A stretch of DNA of 64,000 nucleotides, taken from Streptomyces tuirus (GTDB taxonomy: Bacteria > Actinomycetota > Actinomycetes > Streptomycetales > Streptomycetaceae). Made by a program: the position numbers and the translations under genes. The notes below the pieces were generated by a model. It did no database searches. It was not told the origin of the DNA and saw only the letters and a list, made by a program, of their open reading frames with translations. The DNA lies in assembly GCA_018195615.1 (NCBI GenBank), contig JAGTPG010000002.1:4023501-4087500 (forward strand), given 5' to 3'. Shown one piece after another: positions 46,993 through 56,345 of this stretch (its first letter is position 1; the number at the start of each line of letters is the position of its first letter).

Positions 46993-47525
46993 ATGAAGGC
47001 ACCCGCACCCGCACCGACCCAGGGACCCGCTGAGGAGGCTCGTGAACCGCGCTGGCTCACCGACGAGGAGCAGCGCGTATGGCGCTCGTTCATGGAGGGC
47101 GTCACCCTCCTCGACGACCACCTCGACCGCCAGCTCCAGCGCGACGCGGGCATGCCGCACGTCTACTACGGACTTCTGGTCAAGCTCGCCGAGGCACCGC
47201 GGCGCCGGCTGCGGATGACCGAGCTGGCGATGCTGGCGAAGATCACCCGCTCGCGTCTCTCGCACGCCGTCGCGCGCCTGGAGAAGAACGGCTGGGTGCG
47301 CCGCGAGGACTGCCCCGACGACAAGCGGGGCCAGTTCGCCGTGCTGACGGACCAGGGCTACGAGGTGCTGCGGCAGACCGCGCCTGGCCATGTGGACGCC
47401 GTGCGCCAGGCGGTGTTCGACCGGCTCACCCCGGAACAGCAGAAGTCCCTCGGCGAGATCATGCGGATCATCGCCGAGGGACTCCAGCCGACCGAAGCGG
47501 GGCGGACCTGCCCTGGCTCCGCTGA
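46993..47525 (+). CDS. MarR-family regulator (one frameshift)
   Basis: About 177 residues. After a Pro-rich start (MKAPAPAPTQ) come WLTDEEQRVWRSFMEGV, the winged HTH LRMTELAMLAKITRSRLSHA, VARLEKNGWVRREDCPDDKR (wing with the family Asp-x-Arg) and a dimerisation helix. One missing G at about 47510 breaks the end; restored it reads EAGADLPWLR. It is divergent from the DODA-type dioxygenase and likely represses it, responding to a phenolic or quinone ligand (family knowledge). Confidence 0.88.
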
Positions 47526-47596
47526 GCCGGGGCAGGTCCTGGAATCCGTGAGTACGGGGCGTCCCCTTCCTCGTACCCACGGGTGGCCCGAAGGGG

Positions 47597-47650
47597 GTGT
47601 TCCGGATGTTCCGGGTGTTCCGGGTGTTCCGGGTGTTCCGGGTGTTCCGG
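47597..47650. repeat. 9-bp tandem repeat, six units
   Basis: Six copies of GTGTTCCGG (second copy ATGTTCCGG) in perfect 9-base register, between the marR stop and the stop of the convergent MFS gene. It is noncoding in the restored gene model. Confidence 0.9.
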
Positions 47651-47664
47651 GTACGGTCCGGCCG

Positions 47665-49200
47665 TCAGTGGGCGACGACCGGGACCGGCACCTCGTCCGC
47701 CGCGTCCGCGTCCGAGCCGGAGCCGGTCACCGTGGTGCTGCCGGGCCGGCCGGCGTTGACGAAGGTCAGGGCGATACCCGCGGCCACCACGAGGATGCCG
47801 ACGGCGAACCAGATGGCGCTCGTGTAGCCCTGCACCATGGCCTCCAGCTGGACCAGTTGCTGCTGGGACCGGCTGGTGGCGCCCGCGATGTGATCGGCGA
47901 CGTACGCCGTGGTCGCGGAGGCGGCGATGGTGTTCAGCAGGGCCGTGCCGATCGCGCCGCCCACCTGCTGCGACGTGTTGACCATCGCGGAGGCGACACC
48001 GGAGTCCCGCGGCTCGACGCCCTGGGTGGCCAGCGACATGGCCGGCATGAACGCCGTACCCATACCGAGGCCGAGCAGCAGCATCGCGGGCAGCAGCAGG
48101 GCGGTGTACGAGGAGCCGATCTCCAGTTGGGTCAGCAGCAGCATGCCGAGCGCGGCGACCAGGAAGCCGGGGCCCATCAGCAGGCGCGGTGCGACCCGGG
48201 TCATCAGGCGGGTGCCGATCTGGGTGGAGCCCGTGATCATGCCCGCGATCATCGGCAGGAAGGCGAAACCGGTCTTGACCGGCGAGTACCCCTTCACGAT
48301 CTGCAGGTAGTAGGTCAGGAAGAGGAACAGACCGAACATCGCGATGATCGCGAGGCCGAGGGAGAGGTAGACACCGCCGCGGTTGCGCTCGGTGACCACG
48401 CGCAGCGGCAGCAGCGGGGCCTTGACCCTGGACTCGACGACCACGAAGGACAGCAGCAGCACGGCCGAGGCGACGAACATGCCGACGGTCACGGAGTCGC
48501 TCCAGCCGTCGGACTCCGCGCGGGTGAAGCCGTAGACGAGCGCGACCAGGCCGAGGGTGGACAGGATGACGCCGGGGATGTCGAGCGGGGAGCGGTTGCG
48601 GCCGCCCTCCGGCTCACGGATGACGAAGTAGGCGCCGGCCGCGGCGACGATGGCGAACGGGATGTTCACGAAGAACGTCCAGCGCCAGTCCAGGTACTCG
48701 GTGAGGAAGCCGCCGAGGATCAGACCGACGGCACCGCCACCACCGGCGATCGCGCCGTAGATGCCGAACGCCTTGGCGCGCTCCTTGGCGTCGGTGAACA
48801 TCACGGCCAGCAGCGAGAGCGCGGCGGGCGCGAGCAGGGCACCGAAGACGCCCTGGAGGGCACGGGCGCCGAACATCATCGCCTCGTTGGTGGCCGCGCC
48901 GCCGAGCGCGGAGGCCGCGGCGAAGCCGCCCAGGCCGACGACGAAGGCCTTCTTGCGGCCCCACAGGTCGGCTATCCGGCCGCCGAACAGCAGCAGACCG
49001 CCGAAGGCGAGGGCATAGGCGGTGACGACCCACTGCCGGTTGCCGTCGGAGATGCCGAGGTCCTGCTGGGCGGAGGGCAGGGCGATGTTCACGATGGTGG
49101 CGTCCAGGACGACCATCAGCTGGGCGAGCGCGATGAAGACGAGCGCTTTCCAGCGGTTGGCGTCGGGGACGCCAGGGGCCTTTGAGGCTGTTTCAGACAT
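47665..49200 (-). CDS. DHA2-family MFS multidrug transporter
   Basis: Fourteen-helix efflux protein of 511 residues: ALAQLMVVLDATIVNIALPS (motif D1), GGRIADLWGRKKAFVVGLGG (motif A), ARALQGVFGALLAPAALSLL (motif B), AIAGGGGAVGLILGGFLTEY (motif C) and FFVNIPFAIVAAAGAYFVI. Start ATG at 49200 (MSETASK); an upstream in-frame GTG would add four residues. It lies 206 bp downstream of a TetR gene on the same strand, which probably represses it together with itself. Intact. Confidence 0.92.
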   Translation of the reverse strand: MSETASKAPGVPDANRWKALVFIALAQLMVVLDATIVNIALPSAQQDLGISDGNRQWVVTAYALAFGGLLLFGGRIADLWGRKKAFVVGLGGFAAASALGGAATNEAMMFGARALQGVFGALLAPAALSLLAVMFTDAKERAKAFGIYGAIAGGGGAVGLILGGFLTEYLDWRWTFFVNIPFAIVAAAGAYFVIREPEGGRNRSPLDIPGVILSTLGLVALVYGFTRAESDGWSDSVTVGMFVASAVLLLSFVVVESRVKAPLLPLRVVTERNRGGVYLSLGLAIIAMFGLFLFLTYYLQIVKGYSPVKTGFAFLPMIAGMITGSTQIGTRLMTRVAPRLLMGPGFLVAALGMLLLTQLEIGSSYTALLLPAMLLLGLGMGTAFMPAMSLATQGVEPRDSGVASAMVNTSQQVGGAIGTALLNTIAASATTAYVADHIAGATSRSQQQLVQLEAMVQGYTSAIWFAVGILVVAAGIALTFVNAGRPGSTTVTGSGSDADAADEVPVPVVAH

Positions 49201-49353
49201 GGGTGTACCCACTTCGGGACTTCGTGACGGAAAAAGGCGAAGAGAAGAGACGGCTCGTCCACGGTGACGGCCGCAGGGACTGTCGTCAGGATCTGTCGTC
49301 AGGGACTGTCGTCTCGGGTCGTCTTGGCTTCAGACGGGTGAGACGGGCTGAAC

Positions 49354-49416
49354 TAATCGGTGCAGGGAACTAATCGGTGCGGGGGAACGAATCGGTGCAG
49401 GGGAACTAATCGGTGC
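49354..49416. repeat. 17-18 bp tandem repeat, four units
   Basis: (T/G)AATCGGTGC recurs at 49354, 49371, 49389 and 49407. The fourth unit contains the TetR stop codon (49406-49408), so the array is a duplication of the 3' end of that gene into its downstream spacer. The rest of the spacer (49201-49353) shows a smaller repeat of GGGACTGTCGTC-like words. Confidence 0.85.
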
Positions 49417-50059
49417 AGGGCCGGCGCAGGTCCTCCAGAGTCACGGTCGTCCCCGGAAGAACGGAACGAGCCGGAGCCCGCAGCCCGTCCAGGAACAGCT
49501 GAAGATGGCGGTGGACGAAGCGGTCGGCGCGGAAGCAGTCGGTACCGGCCGGGGGCCGGCTGAGCTGGGCCACGGCGATCATGACGTCTCCGACGTCCAC
49601 GTCGGATCGGAGCTGCCCGGCTGCCCGGGCGCGGTCCATGACCTCCGCGACCTGCCGCTCGACCCGCTCGCGCGCGGCCTCCAGGTCGGGGTGGTTCTTG
49701 TCGAAGGTGCTGGAGATCATCGGGCACAGCGCGCTGATCCGCTCGTCGGCGGCGGCGTGCACGAAGCGCTCCAGCGCCTCGAACGCGTCACCGTTCTCGG
49801 CGAGCGCGAACTCGGCCGCCGCGGCCGTACGGTCCATGACGGAGCAGACGACCTCCCGGACCAGTGCGTCGCGGTCCGGGAAGTTGCGGTACACCGTGGC
49901 GTTGCCGACGCCGGCCCGGCGGGCGATCTCGTCGAGCGGCACCTCGGGGCCGTGCTCGACGAACATCTCCCGGGCGGCGGTGACGATCCGCTCCCGGTTG
50001 CGCAGGGCGTCGGCGCGGGGCCGGGGCGCCTTGCGCTGGACGGGGGTTGCGGTCTGCAC
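49406..50059 (-). CDS. TetR-family regulator of DHA2 pump
   Basis: Repressor of 217 residues: RERIVTAAREMFVEHGPEVP and LDEIARRAGVGNATVYRNFP form the HTH, with a helical effector domain containing RFVHAAADERISALCPMI. AGGAG lies 6 bases before GTG at 50059 (VQTATPVQRK), which I take as the start; the frame stays open to GTG at 50161. It is upstream of the DHA2 pump on the same strand. Two copies of an AAACGGGGAC element lie upstream, the likely operator. Confidence 0.88.
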   Translation of the reverse strand: MQTATPVQRKAPRPRADALRNRERIVTAAREMFVEHGPEVPLDEIARRAGVGNATVYRNFPDRDALVREVVCSVMDRTAAAAEFALAENGDAFEALERFVHAAADERISALCPMISSTFDKNHPDLEAARERVERQVAEVMDRARAAGQLRSDVDVGDVMIAVAQLSRPPAGTDCFRADRFVHRHLQLFLDGLRAPARSVLPGTTVTLEDLRRPCTD

Positions 50060-50135
50060 GGCGTACTCCTGGTCTGAGGTCTGATCCGGGGTGTGGTCCG
50101 GGGTGGTCTGAGGTGTGCGGTGAGGCGATCCGGGG

Positions 50136-50187
50136 AGAGGGTCCCCGTTTCGCTCGGACACCTAGCTAAACGGGGACTCAGTCCCCG
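50136..50187 (-). promoter_or_regulatory. Putative TetR operator sites
   Basis: CGGGGACT-C-AGTCCCCG at 50171-50187 is a perfect 8-bp dyad. GTCCCCGTTT at about 50141 is a second half-site, both upstream of the chosen TetR start. Autoregulation of the TetR-pump operon is the natural reading. Confidence 0.55.
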
Positions 50188-50440
50188 GTATTTCCCGCAC
50201 TTGGAGTTTTTGTTTGTGACCTGACTCACAAGGTAGGCGGGACGCCAAAGAGGAACGGGGCTGGGCGCCACTGACTGGCGGGACGCCACTGAACGAAGGG
50301 GGCGGGACGCTACTCACGGGAAACCCACGATCGGTCTCCTCCAACGGGCGCACCCCACCCCATCGACGCAGGGTGATCGCAAGGGCGCAGCCGGAAACGG
50401 AGGCTGCCGTGGCGCGGGAGGTCCCTTGCAGGTCCCCTTC

Positions 50441-51938
50441 ATGCAGCCGCAGCCTCGGCGCCCAGGGCCGGCCCGCACGGGACCGCCCGGCAGGGACGCG
50501 CGGCCCGGCGACCGAGGCCGGAGTACGGAGGCGCCGGGGCGAGGTGGGCGTACGGAGGCCCCCGGCCGAAGCCGGCGTACGGATCTGCCCAGCCGATCCC
50601 GAGGTACGGACCCGCGCGGCCGAAGCCGAGGTACGGACCCGCCCGGCCGAAGCCGCCGCACGGTGCCGCCAGGCAGTCGGATACCCAGGCGGCGCCTGGC
50701 CGCCCTGGCGTGCGTGACCGCCCTGACCTTCACGGTCACCACCTCCGCCGGCACGGGCCGCCTCACCCCGGGCGCGACGCCGTCCGGAGCGGGCCCGATC
50801 CCCCTGTCCGGCACCTCCACACACGGCCCCTGCATGATCCGCGGCGCCCGCGAGGTCCAGATGTCCGAGGGCATCCCCACCTCCGACGGCTACACCCGCT
50901 CCACCGGCACCGTCCGCGCCCTCACCTTGATGATCGACTTCTCCGACGCACCCGGCGAGGGCGAGGCCCTGGACCGCTTCCGGGAGTTCTTCCCGCAGAC
51001 CCGGCAGTGGTTCCGCACCAGCTCCTACGGCCGCCTCGACTACCGGCCCGAGACGCCGATCCCGACCTGGCTGCGGATGCCGAAGTCCTTCCGGGAGTAC
51101 GGCATAGAACGCGGCGCCCCGTTCGACCCCGGCTACCGCGCGCTGGTCCAGGACATCGTGGCGGCGGCCGACCCCGAGGTGGACTTCCGCGCGTACGACA
51201 TCCTGAACGTCCTGGTCACCCCGAACGCGGGCCCCTCCGCCCTCGACACGGTCCTCTCCGTCACCTTCGCCGGCAACCCCGAGGCCCCGAGCGCCGACGG
51301 CATCCCCGTGGCGAACGCCTCCTTCGTCTACTCCCGCCAGGACGACGGCTCCGGCTCCTACGACCGCACCGGCTACCGCGTCCTCCCCACGAGAACGGCC
51401 ACGTCTTCGGCCTGCCCGACCTGTACACCGCGGAGGGCGGGGGCGCGGTCGGCCACTGGGACATCATGAGCGAGGACTGGGGCGCCAACAACGACTTCCT
51501 CGGCTGGCACAAGTGGAAGCTGGGCTGGCTGGACACCGAGCAGGTGCACTGCGTCTCGGCCCCGGCACCACGGAGCACACCCTCACACCACTGGCCCGCG
51601 CGGGCGGCTCCAAACTGGTCGTCGTCCCCCTGGACAGCCGGACCGGCTACGCCGTCGAACTGCGCACCCGTGCCGGTAACGACGAGACGGTGTGCCGCCC
51701 GGGCGTCCTGATCTACAAGGTCGACGCGGAGGTCGACACGGGCATGGGCCCGGTCACGGTCTACGACTCCCGGCGCGACAGCGGCGGCTGCACGCGTGCG
51801 CCGAACGTCCACGCGGAGCTGTCGGACGCGCCGTTCAAGCCCGGGGAGACGTTCAGGGACAACCGTAGCGGGGTGGTGATCAAGGTCGTGGGGACGGATT
51901 CCGCGGGGGCTCACCGGGTGCGGGTGACGCGGGGCTAG
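50441..51938 (+). CDS. M6-like secreted metalloprotease (two frameshifts)
   Basis: Secreted zinc protease, about 499 residues from ATG 50441. An Arg-rich stretch made of 9-residue repeats precedes a signal-peptide-like segment (RRRLAALACVTALTFTVTTS), so the true start may be GTG at 50663. The mature part has VRALTLMIDFSDAPGEGEAL, a WFRTSSYGRLDY segment, and the zinc site HENGHVFGLPDLY (HExxH-type, Asn in the third position) with IMSEDWGANNDF, typical of InhA/M6-like proteases. Missing Cs or Gs at about 51390 (just before the HEN motif) and 51563 break the frame. Confidence 0.85.
50511..50670. repeat. 27-bp tandem repeat, six units
   Basis: The core GTACGGA recurs at 50523, 50550, 50577, 50604 and 50631, with a variant at 50658, exactly 27 bp apart. 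If translated it gives 9-residue units of the GRSRGTDP(R/P) kind before the signal peptide of the protease gene. Confidence 0.9.
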
Positions 51939-52027
51939 TCGGCGGTAAGGCGGACCGACCGCCCCACGTCCAGGGGGCCGCTCCCGGATTACGGTAGGCC
52001 TGCCGCGACCGCCCGACCGGAGAGCCG
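51939..52027 (+). promoter_or_regulatory. Hairpin and promoter between protease and IclR
   Basis: GGCGGT and ACCGCC, about 11 bases apart (around 51941-51963), can end the protease transcript. TAGGCC near 51993 is a possible -10 box for the downstream IclR gene. Confidence 0.35.
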
Positions 52028-53768
52028 ATGCCAGCGAAGCCGACGAACGATGCCCCGAGACGGGAGGCCCTGCGAAGGGGGTCCCTGTGGAGGGAGTCCT
52101 TGGCGAGGCGATCCCTGCGGAGGGGACCCATGGGAAGGCGGTCCATGGGGAGGCGGTCCCTGCGAGGGCGGTCCCCGCGGAGGCGGTCACCCCACTGATC
52201 CGCGGCATCGCGGTACTGCGGGAGCTGACCGAGTCGGGCGGCACGCTGAGCCTGAGCGCCCTGGAAAGAGCCACCGGCCTGGCCCGCTCCACGGTCGACC
52301 GCATCACCGCCACCCTCGCCCGCATGGGTTACGTCCGCGTGGACGGCCGAGACGTGCGGCTGGCTCCCCGCCTGATGGAACTGGGCAACGCCTACCTCTC
52401 CGCCCTGCGCCTCCCCTCCCTCCTCTCCGCCCGCGCGGACGCCCTCGCCGACGAACTGGACGAGTCGGTCTCCCTGGCGGTAGCCGACCGCGACGGCATC
52501 CGCTTCATCCACCAGGCGACCCGCCGCCGCGCGATGTCCCTGAGCTTCCGCATCGGCGACCTGCTCCCCGCCGAAAGGACCGCACCGGGCCCGCTGTTCG
52601 CGACGGAGTGGACGGAGACGGACTGGCGACGCTGGCGGGCCCGCAGGGCGGCGGACCCGAGGGACCTCTCCTTCACGGCCGTGCCCCACGCAGGTACGGC
52701 CCGGACGAGAGGGAGAACGAGGACTTCATACGCCGCACGCAGGAGGCCGCGGCGAACGGCTGGGCCCTGGACGACCAGCTGATCGAGCCGGGCCTGGTGG
52801 CGGTCTCGGTCCCGGTCCGTCTCCCCCGGGCGGGCGACGCGAAGGGCAAGGGCAGCCGGGTGGGGTGCGTGGCGAGCGTGGTCAGCCACACAAGCCGCCA
52901 CACGGCCCACAACCTGCGCACCACCCTCCTGCCGAAACTCCGATCGGCGGTCAGGGAGATGGAACGCGAGTTGCACAACACCCCACCCCCAGAGCCCGGC
53001 GCACCCCCAGCCAACCTGGCCCTCTGGACGGGAGCTTCAAAACAGGAACTCGGTCGCGAGTTCATCGAGTCCCTGGCCCGCGGCCTGACGGTCCTCACGG
53101 CCTTCGGCGAGGGCAGGCCGGACCTGACACTCACGGAGGTGGCCCAGGCGACGGGCCTGGCCAGGGCGACGGCCCGCCGAGCACTGATCACCTACGAACA
53201 CCTGGACCTGGTGAGACGGACCGGCGACCGCACCTTCACCTTGACCCTCCAGGTCCTCTCCCTGGGCTTCCCACCCCTCTCCCGCACGTCCCTCCCGCAA
53301 ATCGCCCAGCCCCACCTGGCGGACCTCACCTCCCGCATCCACGAGTCGACGTCCCTGGCGGTGCTGTCGGAGCCGGGCGAGGAGATCCAGTACACGGCGA
53401 GGGTGACGACGGGCAGGGTGATGAGCGTGAACATCACGGTGGGAGCACGCCTGCCGGCCTACGCGACGGCACTGGGCCGAGTCCTCCTGGCGGACGGTCC
53501 CGCCCAAACGGACATGCAGGCCCTGACCTCGGTCCGCTCCCAGGGCTACGCCTTGGTGGACGAGGAACTGGAAGAGGGCCTCCGCTCCCTGGCGGTCCCG
53601 ATCCGCGACCGGTCGGGAAAAGTGGTGTCAGCCCTGAACACGGCGATGCACGCGAGCCGCCACACCCCACGGGAGTGCGTAACCGACCTCCTCCCCGCCC
53701 TGCTGCTGACGGCCACCCGCATCGAATCAGACCTCCACACCGCCGCCCGCTTCACCCACGTCCCCTGA
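52028..53768 (+). CDS. Tandem double-IclR regulator (two frameshifts)
   Basis: About 580 residues containing two complete IclR modules in a row. Module 1: HTH ALERATGLARSTVDRITATL and effector domain LDESVSLAVADRDGIRFIHQ. Module 2 (from about residue 335): LTEVAQATGLARATARRALI and STSLAVLSEPGEEIQYTARV with VGARLPAYATALGRVLLA. Such fused IclR pairs are known in Streptomyces for aromatic catabolism regulators. A frame change at about 52692 is one missing G; a second near 52080 joins ATG 52028 (MPAKPTNDAPRRE) to the GTG-52087 frame. Between them is a 5-residue repeat of the EAVPA kind. Confidence 0.85.
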
Positions 53769-53811
53769 CCTGACCCCCACACCCACCCGACCCGCATCCG
53801 GTACGCTGACG

Positions 53812-53837
53812 CCTGTGGTCATCCCCGACCACAGGCA
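53812..53837 (+). terminator. Terminator after IclR gene
   Basis: GCCTGTGGTC-ATCCCC-GACCACAGGC, a perfect 10-bp stem with a six-base loop, 43 bp after the IclR stop. The following 53838-53996 shows no gene. Confidence 0.75.
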
Positions 53838-53996
53838 CGCCGCCACGCGCGTCACTGCCACTGCCTTCGTGGGCTTGTAGAAAACTCCGTCGCCGCAGGT
53901 CAGCGGGTGGCCGGGAGATCGCTCCGGAACGCACACCCACCGATTCGGGAACGCTCAGCTGATCGCTGCAGGTCAGGGTGGGTCCCCAGATGCCAG

Positions 53997-54490
53997 CTAC
54001 TTGGTGGGCAGCGCGGTGTTGCGCCCCTGGCCGAGACGGCCCGTCTCCGAGCACTCAGTGCAGTCCGCCGCAGCCCGGGGAACATCACACCGGACACGTT
54101 GTGGTGCGGTAGGTACCAGCGGATGGAATCGGCGCCAGCGTGGCTCGTACGCGGTTGGCAGAAGGCCGGCGACGGTGTGCAAGTAGTCGTCTACGGCATC
54201 GGCCGACGCGACGGCGTTGAGGCTGATGACGCTGGGAGCGTGGACGGTTTCGTCCTGGACGTACCGCTGTTGGCGTAGCTGTTCAGCCGTCAGCGCCTCT
54301 TCCTGAAGTCTGGCCGGGCTGATCAATTCGTTGCACCAGAGGCAGCCGAATCCGGGGGCGACCGGCCGTACGACGCTGAAGACGTCGGTGACAACGCCTC
54401 CGGACCCGACCTGGACCTTGGCGCCGACCTGTACGCCGGGGATGAGGTACTGGTGGATGAGCGCGTTGACGACCAGTCGCGCGATGCCCC
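53997..54490 (-). pseudogene. ThiF-family E1-like protein, C-terminal fragment
   Basis: The frame reads as the C-terminal part of a ThiF/HesA-type adenylyltransferase. IARLVVNALIHQYLIPGVQV is followed by a CLWCNELISP cysteine pair, LTAEQLRQQRYVQDE, SVISLNAVASADAVDDYL, and the terminal CTECSETGRLGQG. The N-terminal nucleotide-binding half is missing: homology starts at about 54490, just where the RacP gene begins on the other strand. An ATG at 54536 exists but the codons before 54490 read the RacP antisense. It is best seen as a truncated gene. Confidence 0.7.
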
Positions 54491-54917
54491 GTGCCTCCGA
54501 GCGCAGATCGCCAGCGGCCCAGCGACACGCCGACACCGTCCGGTTCGTGCTCTTCGAAGCCCGGCCGGCCGGTCTGACCTTTCTCCAGCTGGTCAGATCC
54601 AGCGAACTCTCCCCTCACCAGACTCGCGCGGGGCTTGCCTGCCTGCGGGACATCATCACCGAACGCGGCTGGCCGCCGCTGATCTGGACGAAGAAGGACG
54701 GCTACAAGTTCTGCGCCGACCCCGCCGAACTCCAGGCATACGAGATCGCGATCATCCGGGCAAGCTCACCGAGATCCGCCGGTTCATCACCGGAACCGTC
54801 GCCCCGCACGCCGCCCTCCAGCCCAAAGGCCGGTGGATCAAACACCTCAACACCCAGCTCAACTCGGTCGAGTCGACGCTCGACGTCATCGCCGACTACA
54901 CCGATGCCGACGCCTGA
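54484..54917 (+). CDS. RacP-like winged-helix protein (one frameshift)
   Basis: About 144 residues: MPRASERRSPAAQRHADTVR, then GLTFLQLVRSSELSPHQTRA (winged-helix) and PLIWTKKDGYKFCADPAELQ. After a missing base at about 54765 it continues KLTEIRRFITGTVAPHAAL and ends DVIADYTDADA. This matches the RacP-type proteins of Streptomyces, of unknown function and often near mobile DNA. The gene body seems complete, yet its 5' end abuts the broken ThiF gene, so it may have arrived with a rearrangement. Confidence 0.7.
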
Positions 54918-54956
54918 TCGGCCGGGCCCGCCCCCCCGTCTTTGAGGGAGGCAACG

Positions 54957-55455
54957 ATGCCGCACAGGCGCTGCTACCCCTCTGACACCTGGGACGACGA
55001 ATGGGCGCTGATCGAACCACTGCTGCCGGTCCCGGCCTGTGAGACCCCGGCCGGCGGCCGTCCGGAGAAGCACCCGCGGCGGGAGATCGTGGACGCCATC
55101 CGCTACATCGTGGATACGGGCTGCAAGTGGAGGGCCCTGCCCAAGGACTTCCCGCCCTGGCGCACGTGTTACGGGTTCATGGCCCGCTGGGCCGCCTGCG
55201 GCGTCTTCGGGCAGATCCGTGACCAGCTCCGCAAGCGGATCCGCCGCGAGATGGGCAAGACGCCCGGAGCGGTCGCCACCGTCATCGACTCGCAGTCGGT
55301 CAGGGCCGCCGAGACCGTCGGCAAAGACTCCCGCGGCTACGACGCCATCGCTCATCACCTGGGCCGCAATCACCTTGATGACCAGGCGCATCACCCGCCG
55401 AAGCTCTCGCAGGAGCGGACAGACGGCCTCCCGCGAGGCCCACCGCGACTGATCC
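54957..55455 (+). mobile_element. IS5-type transposase remnant, internally deleted
   Basis: The N-terminal 130 or so residues of an IS5-family (DDE) transposase are intact: CYPSDTWDDEWALIEPLLPV, EIVDAIRYIVDTGCKWRALP, PWRTCYGFMARWAACGVFG and VIDSQSVRAAETVGKDSRGY, where the first catalytic Asp lies. Immediately after, at about 55350, the frame jumps to the usual C-terminal end WAAITLMTRRITR in another frame. The middle (second Asp and Glu) is absent, so the copy cannot transpose alone. I could not identify terminal inverted repeats with confidence. The 55456-55677 segment shows no gene. Confidence 0.8.
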
Positions 55456-55677
55456 GATCGGCACTGACGGTCAGCAGTGCCACCGAGAAGTCACCGGGCC
55501 CTCAAGTCAGCCCAATTCTCGCACCACCACGACGACTTCATCAGCGCAACCGGCAACATCGAGACCGGTGTCCTGTTGCCCAGAAATCCCAGGTCGCGCT
55601 GCCGGACGGCATAGCCGGAGTCGTCCTGCGTCCACCAGGCCGGCACGCTCTGCTCGACGGGTCAGTAGTGTGCGGCA

Positions 55678-56240
55678 ATGACAAGAAGCGAGCGGCTCGC
55701 GGAGCAGTTGGACTGGTACTGGCGTAAGAACCTGCGGCCACGGCTGGACGGTCTTACCGACGAGGAGTACTTCTGGGAGCCGGTGCGCGGCTGCTGGAGC
55801 ATCCGCCCACGTGGCACGTCGGCCGCACCGATGTCGGCGGGTTCAGGGGAGTGGACGATGGACTTCGCGTCCCCTGCCCCGGAGCCGGCGCCGGTGACCA
55901 CGATTGCCTGGCGGCTGGCGCACATCATCGTCTCGTGCCTGACCTATCGGGTCGAATGGTACTTCGACGGCCAGGACTTCGACGCCGAGGCGTTCGCCTA
56001 CGCGGGACCGCTGACGAGGCGCTAAAACAGCTCGATGAGATGTACGAGAGATGGAACGCGGGGGTCCGCGAACTCTCGGACGCCGACCTAGACAATCCGC
56101 CCGCGATGGGTCCCGAGCCGTATCCCATGGAGAACAGGGTCCTGCACGTCAACAGGGAGCTGATCCATCACGGCGCCGAAATTTCCCTGCTGCGCGACCT
56201 CTACCGCTGGCAGGACGGAGCCGCACCGCACCGAATATGA
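55678..56240 (+). CDS. DinB-like protein (one frameshift)
   Basis: About 187 residues of the DinB/mycothiol-dependent maleylpyruvate isomerase-type four-helix fold: LAEQLDWYWRKNLRPRLDGL, EEYFWEPVRGCWSIRP, TIAWRLAHIIVSCLTYRVEW (metal-binding His) and, after a missing base at about 56010, VLHVNRELIHHGAEISLLRD with the second and third metal His. The start ATG at 55678 follows TAGTGT at 6 bases, so it may be leaderless. Members are metal-dependent transferases that can use mycothiol; no partner is nearby. Confidence 0.83.
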
Positions 56241-56345
56241 GCCGGGTGCGGTGCCAAGCAGCAGTCGACCAGCCGCCCCGCCACCCAAACCCCGCCGTTC
56301 GAATTCTGAGCTGGGCAACGCCGAGACGCCACAAGTGGTCATGTC

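Noticed and set aside
46753..49185. 810-residue protein with a MarR domain
   Set aside because: The MarR gene ends at 47525 once a missing G is restored; the rest is antisense to the MFS pump and passes through a 9-bp repeat.
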